Assembly: GCA_963747965.1 (NCBI GenBank) | Contig: CAVVGZ010000007.1 | Location: forward strand, 992,001 to 1,056,000 | Direction of reading: 5' to 3' | DNA from: CAVVGZ01 sp963747965 | Lineage (GTDB): Bacteria > Chloroflexota > Anaerolineae > Anaerolineales > Anaerolineaceae | Length of the DNA: 64,000 bases | In this document: positions 1-8,176 of the stretch, piece after piece | How positions within the stretch are numbered: position 1 is the first letter of the stretch | Layout: each line of letters starts with the position of its first letter | Notes under the pieces: generated by a model | Databases searched by the model: none | Told to the model about the DNA's origin: nothing | Seen by the model: the letters and a program-made list of their open reading frames with translations, nothing else | Position numbers and translations under genes: made by a program

Positions 1-243
1 ACAAAAGAACTCGGACCTGACACAAAAATATCGCTTCAGCGATACAAAGGTCTAGGAGAAATGAATCCAACCCAGCTTTGGGACACAACGATGAATCCAG
101 ACAACCGGACCTTGCTTCAGGTTTCAATTGATGATGCTGCGGCAGCTGACCGTACATTTGACATGCTGATGGGAGCAGCGGTTCCGCCACGTAACCGCTT
201 CATCACTACCCATGCAAAAGATGTAAGGAACCTCGATGTTTAA
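1..243 (+). CDS. gyrB: DNA gyrase subunit B, C-terminal end (partial)
   Basis: The first 80 codons, open from base 1, are the end of the type II topoisomerase B subunit. They show the conserved QRYKGLGEMNP segment of the TOPRIM/C-terminal region followed by QLWDTTMNPDNRTLLQV, and end with TAA at 241-243. The ATPase and transducer domains lie outside the window. GyrB introduces negative supercoils with GyrA using ATP. ParE has a similar C-terminus, so gyrB over parE is a preference based on the QLWDTTMNP segment rather than proof. Confidence 0.9.
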   Translation, partial: TKELGPDTKISLQRYKGLGEMNPTQLWDTTMNPDNRTLLQVSIDDAAAADRTFDMLMGAAVPPRNRFITTHAKDVRNLDV

Positions 244-331
244 CAATCCTCCAGGAAATGAGATCCTCCAATAGCATTTTATGTAAATTAATCCAACTAA
301 CGAAAAACCAACGCAGAGCAACGCAGATACC

Positions 332-360
332 TTGCATTGTGCTTGAATATGTGTTAAAGT
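332..360 (+). promoter_or_regulatory. Putative sigma70 promoter for nusA operon
   Basis: TTGCAT at 332-337 and TAAAGT at 355-360 are separated by exactly 17 bases and lie in the 211-base gap between gyrB and nusA. This fits a housekeeping promoter reading into the nusA leader. Found by eye only. Confidence 0.4.
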
Positions 361-394
361 TTAAGGCTATTAGTTGATCATTATCGAACTCAAC

Positions 395-419
395 GAAAAG
401 TGGGCGTCCCCCACTTTTC
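395..419 (+). promoter_or_regulatory. Leader hairpin upstream of nusA
   Basis: A perfect 10-bp inverted repeat (GAAAAGTGGG at 395-404 and CCCACTTTTC at 410-419) with a 5-base loop sits between the promoter-like sequence and the nusA start. It resembles the G-rich hairpin that in many bacteria precedes rimP-nusA operons and is thought to be an attenuator. Only a short pyrimidine stretch follows, so termination strength is uncertain. Confidence 0.6.
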
Positions 420-454
420 TTGCGTATAAAGGACAATTAGTTGGAGAAAGCTGA

Positions 455-2455
455 ATGAAGAACGAATTTGTATTGGCCTTCAACGAAGTAATTGAAGAGA
501 AACAATTACCCAAAGATGTAATTCTGGCTGCCCTGGAATCCGCAATGATTTCAGCCTATCAGAAATCTGTAAATGCATCCAAAGCCCAACATGTTGAATC
601 TAAAATCGATCCGGATACAGGTAAAGTTACCATTTATGCCGAGAAAGAAATTGTTGAAGAAGTGTTGGACCCTAAGACAGAAGTAGATCTCGAAGAAGCC
701 AAAAAATACGATCCCAATGCTGTTTTAGGCGGTATGGTCATCGTTGAGAGTACTCCAAAAGACTTTGGCAGAGTAGCTGCTCAAACAGCCCGGCAGGTTA
801 TTCAACAGAAAATTAGGGATGCAGAAAGATCCGCACAACTCCAGCATTACGAGAAACAACTCGGAGAAATCATCAGCGGAATTGTTCAGGCAATAAACTC
901 CCAGGGAATACAAATCGGGCTTGAACTGCGTGCAGAAGGTACCATGCCGAGAAAAGAAATGATCCCCGGCGAAAGATTCCGGATGCATGAAAGGGTCAGG
1001 GCTCTCGTAGCCGAAGTAAAAGAATCGCCGAGAGGTCCCCAGATTATTCTTTCGAGGACCCACCGGGACTTTTTGCGACGGCTGTTGGAAAACGAAGTGC
1101 CGGAAATTTATCATGGTGTCGTCGAAATTCGATCCATTGCGCGTGAACCCGGTCAACGGGCGAAGGTTGCCGTTTCCGCAACTCAATCCGGAATTGATCC
1201 GGTTGGTGCATGTGTAGGTATTCGAGGAGTCCGAATCCAGGCTATTGTAAGAGAACTTCATGATGAAAAGATTGATGTGATCGAATGGAATCCTGATCCA
1301 GCTGCTTTCATCAATAAAGCCATCAGCCCAGCCCGGGTTGTAGGTGTATATCTCAATGAGACTTTACAGGATGGAAAAACTGCAACAGTTGTGGTTCCTG
1401 AAGATCAGCTCAGCCTGGCAATTGGCAGGGATGGTCAAAACGCCCGCCTGGCAGCAAAACTAACCAACTGGCGGATCGATATCAAGAGCTTGACGGAGGG
1501 TGCCTCAGACAGCCTCATTAAACTTCAAAACAACCCGGAACTGGTTACCACCCTGAAAATAACGGATGAATTAATCCAACAGATCGAGTCTTTGGTAGCG
1601 AGGAAATCCGAGGGCAGGCCATTAAATCCAGAAGAATACGATCAAATGGCAAAATTTGTTGATCAGGTCGAAAAGCAAATTGCTACCAGGTATAAACCGG
1701 TCGTTGAAAAAGTAATGGAACCCGTACCCACTGAGGATCGTGCTGGTATCCCGGAAGTTGCATTTTCCACCAATATTCTGGACAGCGGTTTGGATGAGCA
1801 CATCAATATAATCCTTCAAGAAGCCGGCTATCACAATCTTGGAGATCTTGCCTTACAAATTCGCAAGAATCCTGATGAGATTCTAAAGCTTCAAGGGATT
1901 GGTCCAAAATCGATGGAAAAGATCTTCAGCCACATCAATCATCTGATTGAGCCAACCTTAGCTGAAGCTGTTGGTCAAGCGGAAGAAGAATTGGTTATTG
2001 TCCAACCAACGACTGAGTTGCCTGTCATTGAAATGGCCGAAAAAACCGGTACGGATTTAACAGTGGAATCATCAGATGTTATCCATGCAGTTTCCGTTGA
2101 TGGAGTCAATGTTTTACCTGAAGATACTTCGGAAGCAGATGTTGCGGAAATCAAAAGTTCAGAATTGGAAACCGCTACAGAGAATCTGGCAGAAGGACGA
2201 CCTGTAGATGAAGAAGACATTCCCTTTGAAAAATTGTTTGAGCTAAAGTCCGACATGGTCCAAAAGTATCTGGATGAGCCCGAGGAGGACGATGAAGAAG
2301 AGGGTGATGATGAGGATTCAACCAAGAAAAAGGGTAAGAAGAAAAAGAAACGCAAAAATGTTGAATATGAATATGACCCTGAAAAGGATGTCATGTTGAT
2401 CCACAAGAAAAGAAAACGTGATGGATTGGGTACAGAATTTGATTGGGAAGAATAA
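455..2455 (+). CDS. nusA: Transcription termination/antitermination factor NusA
   Basis: NusA binds RNA polymerase and nascent RNA and tunes pausing, termination and antitermination. The 666-residue product has the N-terminal polymerase-binding domain (about 1-130), an S1 domain (about 138-202), KH1 with VGACVGIRGVRI (250-261) and KH2 with LAIGRDGQNARLA (321-333). A helix-hairpin-helix segment follows with LQGIGPKSMEKI (around 475-490). The last 60 residues are first very acidic and then very lysine-rich. The protein is longer than the usual 350-500 residues because of this tail. The ATG at 455 follows TTGGAG. ylxR begins three bases after the stop, so the two are co-transcribed. rimP, which normally precedes nusA, is missing here. 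Confidence 0.97.
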   Translation: MKNEFVLAFNEVIEEKQLPKDVILAALESAMISAYQKSVNASKAQHVESKIDPDTGKVTIYAEKEIVEEVLDPKTEVDLEEAKKYDPNAVLGGMVIVESTPKDFGRVAAQTARQVIQQKIRDAERSAQLQHYEKQLGEIISGIVQAINSQGIQIGLELRAEGTMPRKEMIPGERFRMHERVRALVAEVKESPRGPQIILSRTHRDFLRRLLENEVPEIYHGVVEIRSIAREPGQRAKVAVSATQSGIDPVGACVGIRGVRIQAIVRELHDEKIDVIEWNPDPAAFINKAISPARVVGVYLNETLQDGKTATVVVPEDQLSLAIGRDGQNARLAAKLTNWRIDIKSLTEGASDSLIKLQNNPELVTTLKITDELIQQIESLVARKSEGRPLNPEEYDQMAKFVDQVEKQIATRYKPVVEKVMEPVPTEDRAGIPEVAFSTNILDSGLDEHINIILQEAGYHNLGDLALQIRKNPDEILKLQGIGPKSMEKIFSHINHLIEPTLAEAVGQAEEELVIVQPTTELPVIEMAEKTGTDLTVESSDVIHAVSVDGVNVLPEDTSEADVAEIKSSELETATENLAEGRPVDEEDIPFEKLFELKSDMVQKYLDEPEEDDEEEGDDEDSTKKKGKKKKKRKNVEYEYDPEKDVMLIHKKRKRDGLGTEFDWEE

Positions 2456-2458
2456 TCA

Positions 2459-2797
2459 TTGTCCAAAAAGGATAATATTAGGAGGATAAGAAAACATATC
2501 CCCCAGCGAACGTGCGTTGGCTGCCGATCGGTATTAAGTAAAAAAGAACTGATCCGAATCGTCAATACCCCGCAAGGAATCCTGGTAGATCTGTCAGGAA
2601 AAATTCCCGGAAGGGGTGCATATTTACATAATGTGCGGACTTGCTGGGAAAAAGGCCTAAAAGGCTCACTTGGGAATGCTCTCAAGCGAAATTTAACTGA
2701 CCAGGAAATAAAGGTATTAATTGATTTCATGGAAAGTCTCCCTGAAACCAATAATCTTGAAGCAGAGATGGACAAGAATGATGGTCTAACCCATTAA
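2459..2797 (+). CDS. ylxR: YlxR-family RNA-binding protein
   Basis: Small basic protein of 112 residues of the YlxR (DUF448) family. The family signature RTCVGCR is at residues 17-23, and the typical PGRGAYLH segment is further on. YlxR homologues bind RNA, and one has been described as an RNase P modulator. It sits between nusA and infB, the classical position. The start is a TTG three bases after the nusA stop, with GGAAG of the nusA end acting as ribosome-binding site. No ATG exists before the conserved region. Confidence 0.88.
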   Translation: MSKKDNIRRIRKHIPQRTCVGCRSVLSKKELIRIVNTPQGILVDLSGKIPGRGAYLHNVRTCWEKGLKGSLGNALKRNLTDQEIKVLIDFMESLPETNNLEAEMDKNDGLTH

Positions 2798-2923
2798 TTC
2801 CATTTTCATACAGAAACACCATCCAGACTGCTCACTGAGATACCTGATTAATAGTGTGAAAGAGCATAGGTCAATAATGATACAAGGGCTGAAAAGACGG
2901 GGAATCTTAATTGGAGGTGTCAA

Positions 2924-4717
2924 ATGAGCGAAAATGGACAAATAATAGAAATTCCGACAAGTCTTACAGTAAGGGAACTGGCATTGCGGATGAAGGCCAG
3001 TCCAATTGATGTTATCAAAATACTGATGTCTAATGGGGTAATGACAAACATTAATCAGCAAGTGGATTACGATACAGCATCAATTGTTGCAAGTGAATTG
3101 GGTTTTGAAACATGCTTAGAAAAATCCTTGTTAGAGGTTGAGGAAAAAGAAACAGGACAAATTCCTCTCTGGCGCAGGATTATATTGGAAGAAAATGAAA
3201 GCGATCTGATCAGGCGCCCCCCTGTTATCACAATCTTGGGTCATGTTGACCACGGAAAAACCACGTTGTTAGATGCAATACGTCACACAAATGTGGTTGG
3301 TGGGGAAGCCGGTGGAATTACTCAGCATATTGGCGCATATCAAATTGAATATAAAGGCCAGATGATAACATTCCTGGACACACCCGGCCATGCAGCCTTC
3401 ACTGCCATGCGTGCCAGAGGAGCCCAGGGGGCAGATATCGTGATTTTGGTTGTTGCCGCGGACGATGGAGTGATGCCGCAAACCCGTGAGGCAATTAACC
3501 ATGCGAAAGCTGCCCAGGTACCTATCATTGTCGCCCTGAACAAGATGGATCGCCCGGATGCAAATCCGGATTTTGTAAAACACCAGCTTGCTGAAACCGG
3601 ACTGGTTCCGGACGAGTGGGATGGGGACACTATGATAGTGCCTGTTTCAGCTAAACAAAAAACCGGCCTTGAAGACCTGATGGAAGCGATCTTGCTTGTC
3701 TCCGACAGTATGGATATTAAAGCCAATCCTAAAGGTAAAGTCTTCGGAACTGTCATTGAAGCCGAAGTAGAAAAATCCAAAGGGGTTATTGCCACCCTCT
3801 TGATCCAGAATGGAACATTAAAATCCGGTGATGTAATTGTGGCCGGATCCACCTGCGGACGAATTCGCGCCATGTTTGATTTTAGGGGTATTAAGTCAAA
3901 ACAAGCAGGGCCATCGACTCCTGCACTGGTCATGGGGCTAAGCGATGTACCGGAAGCCGGTGTTATTTTTCAGACATATGGCTCAGAAAAAGAAGCCCGG
4001 GCTTTTATTTCGGTTGCAAATGATCAAAAGCAGAGAACTGGCATTGCCGCACCCAAAGCCACCCTGGAAGAATTGTTCGAGAAGTACCAGGCTGGAGAAG
4101 TCCAGGAATTAAACCTGATCATCAAGTCTGACGTTCAGGGGTCGCTTGAACCGATAGTGAAATCTCTTAATGATATTGGTAACGCCCAGCAGGACATAAA
4201 AATCAATATCCTTCACACAGGCAATGGAGATATCAGTGAGAGTGACGCCATGCTCGCAGCTGCTTCCAAGGCTATCCTCATCGGATTCAATGTTCAGGCA
4301 GATTCAGCGGCCAGACGCCTGGCAGATAAAGAGGGTGTTTCTATCCGCCTCTACACGATTATCTACAGATTGATTGAAGATATAGAAAAAGCCTTGAAAG
4401 GGATGCTGGCACCTGAAATTAGAGAAGTATTCATCGGAGAAGCAATTATTCTGCAAACCTTTAAAATTAGCAAGGTCGGAAAAATCGCCGGCTGTAAAGT
4501 ATTACGCGGTGAAATTCGCAGGAATGCAAAAGTCAGGATCTCCCGAAATGAAGAAATCCTATTTGAAGGTGAAATTTCCTCCCTGAAACACGAGAAAGAA
4601 GATGTGCGAGAGGTCCGGCAGGGCTTTGAATGCGGTATGGGCTTCCGCAATTTTAATGACTATCAGGACGGAGATAAAATTGAATGCTATCTCACAGAAG
4701 AAGTACCAGTTATATAG
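2924..4717 (+). CDS. infB: Translation initiation factor IF-2
   Basis: IF-2 is the GTPase that places initiator tRNA on the 30S subunit and promotes subunit joining. The 597-residue protein has one IF2_N domain (about 12-62), then the G domain with GHVDHGKT (106-113), DTPGHAAF, NKMD and SAK motifs, and then domains II, III and the C-terminal tRNA-binding domain. It is a compact form: the long, charged, low-complexity N-terminus of many IF-2 proteins is absent. The start follows TTGGAGGTG with good spacing. It lies 126 bases after ylxR in the same direction. Confidence 0.97.
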   Translation: MSENGQIIEIPTSLTVRELALRMKASPIDVIKILMSNGVMTNINQQVDYDTASIVASELGFETCLEKSLLEVEEKETGQIPLWRRIILEENESDLIRRPPVITILGHVDHGKTTLLDAIRHTNVVGGEAGGITQHIGAYQIEYKGQMITFLDTPGHAAFTAMRARGAQGADIVILVVAADDGVMPQTREAINHAKAAQVPIIVALNKMDRPDANPDFVKHQLAETGLVPDEWDGDTMIVPVSAKQKTGLEDLMEAILLVSDSMDIKANPKGKVFGTVIEAEVEKSKGVIATLLIQNGTLKSGDVIVAGSTCGRIRAMFDFRGIKSKQAGPSTPALVMGLSDVPEAGVIFQTYGSEKEARAFISVANDQKQRTGIAAPKATLEELFEKYQAGEVQELNLIIKSDVQGSLEPIVKSLNDIGNAQQDIKINILHTGNGDISESDAMLAAASKAILIGFNVQADSAARRLADKEGVSIRLYTIIYRLIEDIEKALKGMLAPEIREVFIGEAIILQTFKISKVGKIAGCKVLRGEIRRNAKVRISRNEEILFEGEISSLKHEKEDVREVRQGFECGMGFRNFNDYQDGDKIECYLTEEVPVI

Positions 4718-4763
4718 GTTATATCTATCCAATAATTGCCTGAGTTAGGAATTGGAAATAATC

Positions 4764-4793
4764 TTATCCCGGTTAATTTCCAGACCGGGATAA
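4764..4793 (+). terminator. Inverted repeat after infB
   Basis: TTATCCCGG (4764-4772) and CCGGGATAA (4785-4793) form a perfect 9-bp stem with a 12-base loop, 47 bases after the infB stop. There is no immediate T-run, so it may be a weak terminator, an RNA processing site or an mRNA 3' end stabiliser. The remainder of the 202-base gap before rbfA is AT-rich and shows nothing else. Confidence 0.4.
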
Positions 4794-4919
4794 CCAATAT
4801 AACCATTTTTCTTTATGGAAAATTATATAAAACATAATAACACTTTACCAAAAGCAACTGCCCAGATTATTGATTAATGGATAATATTAATTTTTTCTGG
4901 TTAATTGAAGGAGTGAAAA

Positions 4920-5300
4920 ATGCCATCCCAGGTACGACTTAAACGGATAGGCGATAGAATTCAAATAGAATTGTCTGAGATCCTGATAAAAGATGTCAGT
5001 GATCCGCGTTTGGTGGGCATCTACATTACAGATGTTAAAGTAGACCGGGAAATTGCATACGCAAATATCTATGTATCGGCAATCGAAGGGAAATCAAGGT
5101 CAGCAGAAATTTTAACAGGACTTAACCATGCCAACCCATATTTAAGGCGTCTACTTGCCTCGAAAATTGAACTAAGGGTATTTCCTAAACTTCGATTCTT
5201 TTGGGATCCAACGCCAGAACGTGCCGATCATATTGAGCGTTTGTTGAACACCCTCAGACAAAAAGAAATTCAGCCTGACAATATTAGGAATGATGAATAA
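4920..5300 (+). CDS. rbfA: 30S ribosome-binding factor A
   Basis: RbfA is a KH-like factor that binds the 16S rRNA helix 1/helix 28 region during late 30S maturation and cold adaptation. The 126-residue product has the family N-terminus (R-L-K-R-I-G-D-R-I) and the DPRLVGIYITDVKVDRE segment, followed by the P-K-L-R-F-F-W-D motif. The ATG is preceded by GAAGGAGTG. The stop overlaps the start of the downstream phosphoesterase gene by 11 bases, which indicates translational coupling. Confidence 0.95.
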   Translation: MPSQVRLKRIGDRIQIELSEILIKDVSDPRLVGIYITDVKVDREIAYANIYVSAIEGKSRSAEILTGLNHANPYLRRLLASKIELRVFPKLRFFWDPTPERADHIERLLNTLRQKEIQPDNIRNDE

Positions 5301-6279
5301 CGGATCCAATCAGCAAATTCAAGAATTAATTTGCAAAAACTCAAAATTCCTCCTTTCATCGCATCTAAGGCCAGATGGAGATGGGATCGGTTCTCTATTA
5401 GGACTCGGTTTAGGTTTATTAAAGGCTGGAAAAGAAGTTCAAATGGTTCTTGAAGGCGGTGTCCCTTCGAGCTTTAAACATCTTCCCGGCAGCGAATTGA
5501 TTCTAAAGGAATGCACAACAATCCCCGAATTATTCATCCTGGTTGATTGTTCAGAGTCTACCAGAGCCGGCAGAATTGCTGAAAAATTTCCACCAGATAT
5601 CAATATTGACCACCATGTAACCAACACAATGTTTGCAAATATAAATCTTGTGGATCCGCAAGCCGCTGCCACGGCATCCATAATCGCCCAGAACTTTTCG
5701 GAGTGGGGGCTGCAAATGGATGAACCGATATCCAGCGCCCTTCTAACCGGAATAATCACAGATACCCTGGGTTTTAGTACAGCAAACACAAATCCAACCA
5801 CTTTGCGTCTTTCTGCAAAATTAATGGAATCCGGTGCTGATTTATTTGAGCTTTATGCACGCGGGTTAACCTTTAAATCCTTTGAATCTGTAAAATATTG
5901 GGGGGCTGGTTTATCAAGGCTAAATAAGATTGGTACCCTGGTTTGGACAAAACTGACCTTGGCAGATCGTAAGGATTCTGGTTATCCAGGAAATGATGAT
6001 GCGGATTTAATTAATCTCCTTTCATCTGTGGAAGGATTTGATATAGCAATCCTTTTTGTTGAGCAAGGTGATGGCAAAATTAAGATAAGTTGGCGGGCTA
6101 AACCCGGTATGGATATATCCAATTTGGCGTTACAATATGGAGGCGGTGGACATCCCGCAGCATCAGGCGCAGAAATCAAAGGGAGCATGGAAGAGATTGA
6201 ACAAAAAGCTGTCCAGGACTCCCTTGCCTATTTGAAAAATATGACGAAAACGTATACAAAAACTGGATTTTCAAAATGA
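5290..6279 (+). CDS. nrnA: DHH-family phosphoesterase, NrnA-like
   Basis: Predicted nanoRNase/pAp phosphatase that degrades 2-5 nt RNAs and 3'-phosphoadenosine 5'-phosphate with Mn2+. In 329 residues it has the DHH-domain motifs HLRPDGDG (metal ligands D29, D31), LVDCSES and NIDHHVTN. The DHHA1 domain ends with GGGGHPAASG. An rbfA-nrnA-truB order is common in several phyla. Two ATG codons in tandem (5290, 5293) are possible starts and both overlap rbfA. Assignment within the NrnA group rather than another DHH subgroup is from domain order and context. Confidence 0.88.
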   Translation: MMNNGSNQQIQELICKNSKFLLSSHLRPDGDGIGSLLGLGLGLLKAGKEVQMVLEGGVPSSFKHLPGSELILKECTTIPELFILVDCSESTRAGRIAEKFPPDINIDHHVTNTMFANINLVDPQAAATASIIAQNFSEWGLQMDEPISSALLTGIITDTLGFSTANTNPTTLRLSAKLMESGADLFELYARGLTFKSFESVKYWGAGLSRLNKIGTLVWTKLTLADRKDSGYPGNDDADLINLLSSVEGFDIAILFVEQGDGKIKISWRAKPGMDISNLALQYGGGGHPAASGAEIKGSMEEIEQKAVQDSLAYLKNMTKTYTKTGFSK

Positions 6280-6316
6280 TCAAAGAATTGAAAATGAACA
6301 ATTGGAGAAATTTTCA

Positions 6317-7234
6317 ATGAATTCAATTAACCAGGATACTGACATACAGAATACCATATCAGGGGTAATTGTTGTAGATAAACCTGTTGGATTAACCTCA
6401 CATGATGTGGTTCAAATTATCCGAAAAGGGACAAACATACGCAGGGCAGGACATACCGGTACCCTGGATCCCCGCGCATCCGGTGTCCTGGTTATCTTAA
6501 TCGGACCAGCTGTTCGGCTGAGCGAATATGTATCGGCATCGGATAAACGTTACCAGGCAATTATTAAACTCGGTTCCAGCACGGATACTTATGATTCCGA
6601 AGGAATCCCGATGAATGAAACCGATCTAAAGGATGTAACTGAAGAAGTATTTGTAAATGCATTAAAACAATTTGTCGGTGAGATCCAGCAGGTTCCCCCG
6701 CCATTTTCAGCCGTAAAAATTAAGGGCAAACGGGCTTACGAAATGGCACGCAATGGTGAAGAAGTTGATCTTGAACCCCGGACAATTATTGTGCATAGTC
6801 TTGAACTCCTGGAATGGGCCCCCCCTGAAGCAGTAATTGATGTTTACTGTTCATCCGGCACATATGTGCGATCCCTGGCAAACGACCTTGGTAAAATACT
6901 TGGTTGTGGAGCACACCTTGTCGGATTGCGCAGGACAAAAAGCGGGAGATTCACATTGAGGGATGCCGTTCCTTTACGAAAACTGAAGGAAGCATTTGAC
7001 AATGGCCAATGGTACCAGTACTTGATTCCTGCGGCTGAGGCATTATCCGACTGGCCCTCCCTAGAGCTAACCAATGAACAAATCGATGCAATCCGGCACG
7101 GCAACCGTATACCTGCCACATCAGAAAAAGATATCTTCGTACGGGGTATCAGTGAGCAGGGAGATTTGGTAGCCTTGTTGGAAATTCTTCCGGAAACACA
7201 TGAATGGCAACCGCGCAAGGTTTTCTTTCAGTAA
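6317..7234 (+). CDS. truB: tRNA pseudouridine(55) synthase TruB
   Basis: TruB makes pseudouridine 55 in the T-loop of tRNA. The catalytic motif GHTGTLDPRASG is present with the nucleophile D51 (numbering from the chosen ATG). The start chosen is ATG 6317, because GGAG (6304-6307) precedes it with correct spacing. An in-frame TTG five codons upstream overlaps that site and is less likely. The 305-residue length is normal, with a C-terminal PUA-like extension. The gene lies in the ribosome-maturation operon after nrnA. Confidence 0.95.
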   Translation: MNSINQDTDIQNTISGVIVVDKPVGLTSHDVVQIIRKGTNIRRAGHTGTLDPRASGVLVILIGPAVRLSEYVSASDKRYQAIIKLGSSTDTYDSEGIPMNETDLKDVTEEVFVNALKQFVGEIQQVPPPFSAVKIKGKRAYEMARNGEEVDLEPRTIIVHSLELLEWAPPEAVIDVYCSSGTYVRSLANDLGKILGCGAHLVGLRRTKSGRFTLRDAVPLRKLKEAFDNGQWYQYLIPAAEALSDWPSLELTNEQIDAIRHGNRIPATSEKDIFVRGISEQGDLVALLEILPETHEWQPRKVFFQ

Positions 7235-7246
7235 ACCATTTCTGAT

Positions 7247-8176
7247 ATGCACCATTTTCATCGTCTGAAACAGGTTAATTTCCGGGATTCCTGGTTGACA
7301 ATTGGGATATTCGATGGCGTTCATATAGGACACCAGGCAATAATCCAAAATATGGTTCAAAAGGCATCATTGGCTGGTGCCTCTACGGGTGTAGTTACTT
7401 TCTACCCTCATCCGGCGGAAATAATCCGCGGCATTACTGAAGCCATGTATTTGACCTCACCTCAACAACGTGCAAAATTAATCGGCCGTTTAGGGGTGGA
7501 TTATGTCCTGACTTTAAAATTTGACAGGAATCTGGCAAATCAAACGGCTGAAGAGTTTATTCAATCTCTGAACATGCAAATTGGATTGAAAGAACTTTGG
7601 GTTGGGAATGATTTTGTTCTTGGCAAAAATAGGGAAGGGACTATTGATGTATTACGGACCCTTGGGGGACAGTTGGGATACAAGGTGAATGAGATTCCAA
7701 AAATTACTGCCGATTCCAAATTTGTTTCATCATCACAAATCAGGCAGCATATCCTCTCAGGTGATATTACACAGGCAAATAAACTGCTTGGAAGGTATTA
7801 CTCCATCAGTGGGAAAGTAATAAAAGGAATGGGAAGGGGAAAGTCATTGGGCATTCCCACGGCAAATATTGAAATATGGGAAAAACAACTCCTCCCCCCA
7901 AACGGGGTTTATGCAACATTTGTCTGCTATAAGAATCACCGATTTCAAAGTGTAACGAATGTTGGAATAAAACCAACATTTTTAGACAATCCTGCCAAAT
8001 CCATCGTCGAAGCACATATTTTCAATTTCGAAAATAATATTTATGAAAAAGAGTTGACAATCGAATTTATTGAATTCCTGCGTAAAGAAGTAGCATTTCC
8101 AAACACACCGGCTTTAATCGACCAAATTCAACACGATATCCAGCGAGCCAAAGAGGTATTGGATAATGAGCCATAA
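7247..8176 (+). CDS. ribF: Bifunctional riboflavin kinase/FAD synthetase
   Basis: RibF phosphorylates riboflavin to FMN and adenylylates FMN to FAD. The N-terminal nucleotidyltransferase domain has GIFDGVHIGHQ (20-30). The C-terminal flavokinase domain has GRGKSLGIPTANIE. Length (309) is standard. It starts 12 bases after truB, the usual truB-ribF arrangement. Its stop overlaps the start of thyX, so the FAD-making enzyme is coupled to an FAD-dependent one. Confidence 0.96.
   Translation: MHHFHRLKQVNFRDSWLTIGIFDGVHIGHQAIIQNMVQKASLAGASTGVVTFYPHPAEIIRGITEAMYLTSPQQRAKLIGRLGVDYVLTLKFDRNLANQTAEEFIQSLNMQIGLKELWVGNDFVLGKNREGTIDVLRTLGGQLGYKVNEIPKITADSKFVSSSQIRQHILSGDITQANKLLGRYYSISGKVIKGMGRGKSLGIPTANIEIWEKQLLPPNGVYATFVCYKNHRFQSVTNVGIKPTFLDNPAKSIVEAHIFNFENNIYEKELTIEFIEFLRKEVAFPNTPALIDQIQHDIQRAKEVLDNEP

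Noticed and set aside
725..1261. 178-codon minus-strand ORF opposite nusA
   Set aside because: It lies fully inside the S1/KH coding region of nusA, has odd composition and no recognisable motif; it is a shadow frame.
4764..4793. Attenuator for rbfA
   Set aside because: The hairpin lacks a T-run and is more than 120 bases before rbfA; listed only as a weak 3' structure.
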